Positions 58,448-64,000 of a DNA stretch of 64,000 bases are shown piece by piece. This DNA is from Owenia fusiformis (Eukaryota > Annelida > Polychaeta > Sabellida > Oweniidae), in contig CAIIXF020000001.1 in assembly GCA_903813345.2 (NCBI GenBank), positions 35,869,366 to 35,933,365 on the forward strand, read 5' to 3'. The position numbers and the translations under genes are program-made. Numbering within the stretch: the first letter of the stretch is position 1; each line of letters opens with the position of its first letter. The notes under the pieces are model-generated. The model searched no databases, was not told the DNA's origin, and was given only the letters and a program-made list of their open reading frames with translations.

Positions 58448-61400
58448 CTACAAATATGATTAAATAAACCTATATAGGTATGTTTTATTCCGCGTAATCA
58501 ACATGATATCCAAAGAGCATTATATAATATTATGTACCGCAATGAAATTTTCATACTGTAGTTAGTAGGGATGCTATACCCACCAAACTTCAAGGTATGT
58601 TGCTAGGCTGTATAATATGGGTCCGGGTGTGTATGAAATGTGTATTGCCCATATATTCAGTCTACTTACATAATGCAGAGGCAGATGTCATCTCCAAAAC
58701 AGTTGTCGCTCTGAATGCCCACGCACTAAATAGGAAAACGTTTTGTCTTATAAAAGTCATAACTTTAATAAGCAATTTAATGGACATCATCTTAGTTGTC
58801 CAAAAAGGAAGTTCCATTCTATTAAATTGTTAGTATGAAGGAATTATTTTACTACAGCCTAGAGTGATGAGAGTTAACGATTTAGAACGTATGTTTATAA
58901 ATCAAGAATCTGATATTCACATCTATTAGCCCTTTCGGACACCATTGTGTTGTAACTTGTATGCTTGATTTGCCAGAACGAGAACCATATTGACTATTTC
59001 CAAACTGTTGACAAATTAATCACTATTATTTTCCAGTGCAGCTTTACTTTTTTATCCATACTGAATGACCCCCCCCCCCCCAATTGTATTTACCTGGGTC
59101 ACCACAACTTTGTTGTATTTTTTAGCCATAACGCAGCTTTATTCTCTTTCTATACTGAATGACCACCCCCATTGTATTTACCTGGGCCTCCGCAACCTTG
59201 TTGTATTTTTTAGCCATAACGCAGCTTTATTCTCTTTCTACACTGAATGACCACCCCCCATTGTATTTACCTGGGCCTCCGCAACCTTGTTGTATTTTCT
59301 TGCCGCAGCCTCTAGAACTCCCGGATAGATTATATCTGACATCTTTTTGAATCGAATGTTGTCTTCCTTACGTCCGATAAAGTAGATGAACCCATTCTGA
59401 TCTATCTGTGCGACGTCGCTGTGACATTGGAAAAGCAATGGATCAATACAAACCCCTTTGAATCAAAATATTCAATTTGGTACTACTTCCTTCATAACAA
59501 AAGAAAAGAGGAATCAGTATATTTGATCATATATGCTCATATATGCTTCCAGGTGTAACTATCCACCAAATATGGACACAGATTACGATACTTATATTAA
59601 GATTTATTCAAATTGCATGAACGCATGCAGCATTTTCTTGAGAATTGAATTATCTATTCAGTCAAAGACATATAAAATTACATATATGTCTCTGATTCAG
59701 CGGTATATCATTTTGTACGGATAGGCTTTACTTGTATTTTGAAAATATCTTAAAAGTGAGGTACTTTTTTCTTTTTTATTTATCTCGTATACCGCGGTCG
59801 ATTTTGAAAGTCTTCTTACCCAGTCCTGTACCAGCCATATTCGTCCTTTACAGATCTAGTTTTCTCAGATTCACCAATATACTCAATAAACATATTTGGT
59901 GTCCGCACGTACACCTCTCCTGCCTCTCCTATGGGAACCACATTGTGTTGGTCATCTGTAAGCTTTATCTGAAACGAGCAATAAAAATGCAAAGAAATGT
60001 ACTAGTTATCATAATTTTAATACTAGCTATTATACTAGTATCAATCAATCATACTATAAAAGAGAGAACATTTATTGTATTATTTCTCACAGAATTGTAA
60101 GTCCAAGAATTCATTCCAGAATCTAAAATACTATCTATTGGTTTTGACCTAGATACTGCTTCAAATAAAACTCGGGGTATCCCTTTCTGCTTACCTCTAC
60201 ATGTGGCAATGGAGTGCCAACAGATTCTAGTCTTCTTTTGTACACAGGGTCATCTATAAAGTTACTTGTGATTGTAAGCGTCTCTGTTGTTCCATACTGA
60301 TTCTAAAGATGAAACAAAACAGGAACAGAGTCACATTGTTATTGGAAGTCGCTATAGGAATTTTCCTGAACCGAACTCAAGCCAGCCCGATCGCCTTCGA
60401 TCCAAACGTTTCAAAACAAAAACGTTGGTGAAAAAAGTCTAGATTACTGTTATCTTACCACAAATTCCGGAACTAGAGTTGTGAATGCATCTACAGTTTC
60501 CACTCCTAATATTTGTGCTCCACTCATTCCTGAAAAATACAAAGATTAAGAGAGTAATCAACAGCAGTAATTTATTTATGGATGTAGTGCATGTGAAATA
60601 TTAGTTTATTCGACCGTGTCGGTGTGATTCTATACAGTATAAACGTCAAACCATGGCTTCACGTTCAAGCGATCTCTGGAAATCTCATGGACAACCTTAC
60701 CTCCTTTGAGTTTCGAAAGATCACGGCCATCTGTTGTAGCATAGCGTATCATGTCCTGCCACATATAGGGCCAAAGATCAGCATGTGTTGCCCCGTATTT
60801 CTCCATGGCTTCAACAATAACATCACTAGCTCCGGGGCTCTGAGAGTTTACAGGAGTTATAACACACGTAACATCGCTGTGCTCGAAGTTTACTACTGCA
60901 GATGTCAGAGCAAACAGACACAAAACATCATCTTGGAATGGGTTCTCAACAGCTAGGACAACCGGCTTGAAATCAATGATAATGGGAGAACATTTACAAA
61001 GATGGTTATGAGCAATAGCTTACTGCAAAGTTTATACACAATGCATACATGTAGCAACAAATGGAGACTTGTTATTTCAATTTGGACGTAGTTTCAAAAC
61101 AAGACAGAGGACTAAATCTTACACAATTCAATACCTTTCTCTGTTGATTTCTACGTAGTTGCCAGAAATATGGTGTGTTTGCTAAACTATTTTGTCGGTG
61201 CAGCATAGCTTTTGGTTCCCCAGTTGTTCCCTATAAAAGCAAACGACAATAACTGAATCAGATTTTGGGATCATGATGTAACAGAGTAAACACGGTCCAA
61301 TCATCAACAATATGCATGGTAGGGCGTTTCAGAAACATATACAGGGTGTCAAATAAATATGTTCTCCCCTTAATTTCAAATGTTTGAACCTTTGTGCGTA

Positions 61401-63043
61401 AAAGTGAAACTAGTTGAGCTAGTCATCTGGAACTTTTTGTAGAGTTGCTTCATGAAGTCTACTTTTGATGTGCCAGAGAACAATTCAGATATCTTGCAGA
61501 CAAAAAAGTTATTCAACATTGTGTGGATGTTAAAGCTAATGGGGGAGAACATATTTATTTGACACCATGTAGTGGGAAAATCTCTTCTGATTAAATCTCA
61601 AATATGTAGGTACAGGTGCCGTAGGGGCAAAAGCATAGAAAATGAAATATCTCAGAGCACAAATAGTCATACAAAGAAAACAAATCCCAAATATCCCAAA
61701 TGATGGTCTAATGTACAAAATATCTGCACGTTATAATTTGAAATTGGAAGTATTAATAATTGATTTGTCAATGTTCGGGTAGAATGGCGTTGATCATTAT
61801 GATCCTAGATCCAGATGTCATGTCACAGATCTAGATGTCATGTCATAGATCCAGATGTCATGCCATAGATCCTGGGTGATCCAGGGTGGTATGATATTAT
61901 TAATGAATGGAGTAACAGTCATCACCTGCATATCACAAATAAACTTACAGTAGACATGAATATTATACCCGGATCTTCGGATGAGACCATACTTTGAACT
62001 ATATTCAGCTGCTTATCCGATGTTTGGGCCTTTGTAAATATATCTAACAGTTCATTGTCTTTATGTACAACTACAGCCTTGAGTGAGGCAATCTCATGCA
62101 CATTGTCAATCTGGTTCACGCATCCATTTTTTACCACAACGCCTTGGTTAATTGTCTTTAACGCTTTAACGATCGAATCATCACGTTCATGCATTACGAG
62201 CATCTTTACGTTGACCTTATTTATAAGCTTTTTTAGATTATGATGTTTCGGCTCATAAATGTAGGGCTGGAATAGAATAATAAAGGTGGTTATTACTGAC
62301 GTCAGCAATGGCCAACATGTCAGTGGACTATTGATGATGCTCTGTGTAAATATGAGCCACTCCCAATGTATGGGCCTACTAATTCGGCAAAGTAAAAGCC
62401 ATATATAGCTAGTCGGTGACCTTAATCTTTGATGGACCATAATATATTTATTTTTACGCCGGTTTGGAAAATATTTCCTTACCATGACAAAAATACCACC
62501 AATGCTTGCTATGGCGTAGAAGAGAGTAGCGAAGTCGGCGCCATGGTTACCACTGACCATAATTACATCACCCTTGACAATACCATATTCTATTAGACCT
62601 TTTGCCAAAATGCTCACCTACGAAGTACGTATGAATATAGATTAAGTTAACATATTCTGGTAAAGCATGTTTTCTGTCATCTCATTAGTATCAGAATGGA
62701 GTTGGTTGTTTCTGCTATTCTTAGTTTATCCACCTACTAAATAAGAACGATGACAACGAACAAAATTTATTTCTTCTAAACAAGAGACAACATTGCTAAT
62801 GCAAATTAGGTCAAATACTATTTAAATGAAGCAAAAATAACAATTAGACAAATTACCCGGTTTGAAAGTTGGCCATATGAAACATGAGTATCACAGTCGG
62901 CATATATAAATGCAACATGGTTAGGTTTCTTTTGAGCGGCACGTTGCAGTGACTCTCCAAGACCATATTTCAACAATGGCCAGTTGCCCCTCACGTTACC
63001 ACTCACATAGCTTTCCTTTAGGGCAGTGGGTAGCGTCACGTCT
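58300..63043 (-). CDS. ACSF2-like acyl-CoA synthetase (AMP-binding enzyme), 5' partial
   Basis: Eleven in-phase exons: 63043-62857, 62617-62483, 62266-61949, 61230-61135, 60965-60701, 60529-60459, 60296-60195, 59968-59820, 59418-59271, 58725-58670, 58447-58300; about 557 residues. Such enzymes activate a carboxylic acid as acyl-AMP and transfer it to CoA. Motifs: YGLGESLQRAAQKKP and SYGQLSNR at the N-terminus; P-loop STGTTGEPKAM across exons 3-4; YGTTE; GWYRTGDVAQID; GRKEDNIRFKK and IIYPGVLE; VAEAQCVGIQSDNCFGDDIC, matching VQEVQVVGVKDDRMGEEIC of ACSF2. The first exon starts with a partial codon, so a leader exon lies above 63043. Oddities: the C-terminal SGKI-K lysine motif is replaced by FPRVGARQKASDNS, and the IYPxELE glutamate is Val. 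It could be a divergent paralogue of altered activity. Confidence 0.9.
58670..58725 (-). CDS. ACSF2-like exon 10
   Basis: Encodes CVGIQSDNCFGDDICLCI plus two bases, donor AT|GTAAGT. Short, but phase and homology (VVGVKDDRMGEEICACI in ACSF2) support it. Confidence 0.87.
59060..59270 (-). repeat. ~88-bp tandem duplication carrying exon 9's 3' end and splice donor
   Basis: On the minus strand AATACAACAAGGTTGCGGAG followed by GCCCAG|GTAAATACAA occurs at the true exon end and again 88-89 bp further on; a third copy with a few changes follows 88 bp later. All three keep the GT donor. The outer copies replace the exon body with GCTGCGTTATGGCT. Confidence 0.85.
59271..59418 (-). CDS. ACSF2-like exon 9 (hinge and A8 region)
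   Basis: It encodes DVAQIDQNGFIYFIGRKED to KKMSDIIYPGVLEAA to NKVAEAQ, donor CAG|GTAAAT. The 3' end of this exon with its donor is repeated twice more downstream at 59060-59270. Confidence 0.9.
59820..59968 (-). CDS. ACSF2-like exon 8
   Basis: It encodes IKLTDDQHNVVPIGEAGEVY to DEYGWYRTG plus two bases, donor CTGG|GTAAGA. It supplies the W-Y-R-T-G-D ribose-binding motif with the next exon. Confidence 0.9.
60195..60296 (-). CDS. ACSF2-like exon 7 (A5 motif)
   Basis: It begins YGTTETLTITSNF, the adenine-contacting YGTTE motif, and ends SVGTPLPHVE|GTAAGC, 34 codons. Confidence 0.9.
60459..60529 (-). CDS. ACSF2-like exon 6
   Basis: It encodes (G)MSGAQILGVETVDAFTTLV to PEFV, donor GTG|GTAAGA, phase 0. 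GGMSGA corresponds to the GGVIAGSP segment of ACSF2. Confidence 0.87.
60701..60965 (-). CDS. ACSF2-like exon 5
   Basis: The acceptor is TTGATTTCAAG. It encodes PVVLAVENPFQDDVLCL to GRDLSKLKG plus one base, donor GGAG|GTAAGG. It includes YGATHADLWPYMWQDM, corresponding to the segment before the glycine-rich A4 region. Confidence 0.88.
61135..61230 (-). CDS. ACSF2-like exon 4 (P-loop)
   Basis: It encodes GTTGEPKAMLHRQNSLANT to NQQRK, 32 codons, donor AAG|GTATTG. It contains the P-loop Lys; the residue after it is Ala where Gly is usual. Confidence 0.9.
61342..61569. mobile_element. 228-bp MITE with ~28-bp inverted ends and TA flanks
   Basis: The left end CAGGGTGTCAAATAAATATG continues TTCTCCCC; the right end is its inverse from GGGGGAGAAC to TTTGACACCATG. 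TA occurs on both sides (61340-61341, 61570-61571), as in Tc1/mariner insertions. It lies in an ACSF2-like intron. Confidence 0.78.
61801..61875. repeat. ~22-bp tandem repeat (3-4 units)
   Basis: Units of CATAGATCCAGATGTCATGT with a few substitutions. Confidence 0.85.
61949..62266 (-). CDS. ACSF2-like exon 3
   Basis: The acceptor is TTCTATTCCAG. It encodes PYIYEPKHHNLKKLINK to DPGIIFMST, 106 codons, donor ACT|GTAAGT. Joining to exon 4 completes the ATP-binding STGTTG loop. Confidence 0.9.
62483..62617 (-). CDS. ACSF2-like exon 2
   Basis: It encodes VSILAKGLIEYGIVKGDVI to ASIGGIFVM, 45 codons, phase 0 at both ends, donor ATG|GTAAGG. It corresponds to the A2 region of the AMP-binding domain. 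Confidence 0.9.
62857..63043 (-). CDS. ACSF2-like exon 1 of those visible
   Basis: The acceptor TACTTTTGCAG shows this is not the first exon. It encodes DVTLPTALKESYVSGNVRG through YGLGESLQRAAQKKPNHVAF to SYGQLSNR, donor CGG|GTAATT, phase 0. Confidence 0.88.
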
Positions 63044-64000
63044 CTGCAAAAGTAGAATTATAGATATAGAGGGTGGCAAAGTTGCAAGCGACATTTGCAA
63101 TTCAATTACTATTCACTTCTTAGAAGAATGACCTCTCTGTTTTGTTGTTTGCATGTTTTATATTGGTATTCATTCAATCATTTCCAATTCTGCTATTGCT
63201 GTATACAAAGGAGCTCTTAGGTTATCGCAAACAATTTCAAAAGGTTATATCTTGGATTATGACTATTTTCTGACAATGAAGACAGGTTTATCTTTAAGAT
63301 CAATTCATTATCTCAAAGAAAATTATATACAGTAATAATAAAGTCAAACAAACTCGGAGATAGGTGTTCCCCATGTTATTTCTCCATCGAAAAATCTCAT
63401 GCTATCCATTGGTTTTAGTTAATTTTGGTCATCCAAAGTCAGTATCTTTAAAGTCCCTGGAGCAATCAACTTTTCCTTTTAGGAAATCGAACATGTCTCA
63501 AGGCACATTCTAATTATGCATTCAACAATATAATAAAAGGTTGCATTTTTGGTGAAAATTGGGTCAATATTTTTGAAAAGGTATGTTGATTGGTCCATTG
63601 CCCCTTCAATATCACTTAACTAAATTATCATTATATACTTTTCTTGAAGATAATGAATGGATCTAAAAGATACACCCATGTTCATGATCAGAAAATATTC
63701 ATAATTCAAGCTAGAATCTTTTGAAATTGTTAGCGATAACCTACGTGCTCCTTTATTTGCTATTTATGTTCGCTTTGGCAGCTTTTTGTGAATGATTTTT
63801 GTTTGCCTCGTTATTTGTATCTTATTTTCTAGATATAGGGATTGAGTCCCAGGAATTTATTCGCCTAATTTGCATTGATTTTGAGAAAGTCCTATCTAAT
63901 TAGATTAAATCAAGAAGAAAAGTTTTATTGCAGAAAAACAATTGTTTTAATTTTTTAACATATACCGATTTCAGAGCTACTATACCAAGGGAAGGAATAA
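63044..64000. other. Intron or upstream region of the ACSF2-like gene
   Basis: No exon could be supported. The leader exon of the ACSF2-like gene must be here or beyond the window edge. Confidence 0.4.

Overview
The window is eukaryotic and looks like an AT-rich invertebrate nuclear genome. Genes are split by GT-AG introns from about 100 bp to 21 kb. Intergenic and intronic DNA is full of short inverted-repeat transposons, foldback elements and tandem arrays. I cannot name the species; a marine invertebrate such as a lophotrochozoan is a guess from the repeat style and gene content. No rRNA, tRNA or CRISPR array was recognised.

Four protein-coding genes can be assembled exon by exon. (1) 8373-2513, minus strand: a vasculin/GPBP1 family GC-rich-promoter-binding protein, 8 coding exons, about 514 aa, complete. 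(2) 11202-11987, plus strand: TMEM69 (DUF3429), a single coding exon of 261 aa. (3) 17619-54301, plus strand: a 6-exon gene of about 1497 aa whose large last exon matches the GPATCH8/ZNF804 family, but whose N-terminal exons encode neither the G-patch nor the C2H2 finger; its first coding intron is 21 kb. (4) 63043-58300, minus strand: an ACSF2-like acyl-CoA synthetase, 11 exons, with its 5' end missing upstream of 63043.

Genes 1 and 2 are head to head. The same pair, GPBP1L1 and TMEM69, is head to head in human 1p34.1, so this looks like an ancient bidirectional-promoter gene pair. A perfect TCTCGCGAGA palindrome lies between them (10397-10406). A second perfect copy lies upstream of the GPATCH8-like gene (15205-15214), squeezed between two MITEs. 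Genes 3 and 4 are convergent, tail to tail.

The rest is repeats. 0-5 kb holds a MITE, two 42-bp tandem arrays and a 0.8-kb element; 8.5-9.2 kb small MITEs; 13.9-16.2 kb three inverted-repeat elements around a probable promoter; 17.7-38.8 kb the first intron of gene 3, with a possible second promoter at 24.8 kb and a 5.9-kb foldback element (27.1-33.0 kb) whose arms are built from ~365-bp tandem units; 45-50 kb three tandem arrays, one of which is an expansion of a splice-donor sequence; 56.6-58.3 kb a second copy of the 0.8-1.1 kb element plus an array that runs up to the stop codon of gene 4. Long open frames in the tandem arrays are artefacts of repeat length and are not annotated as genes.
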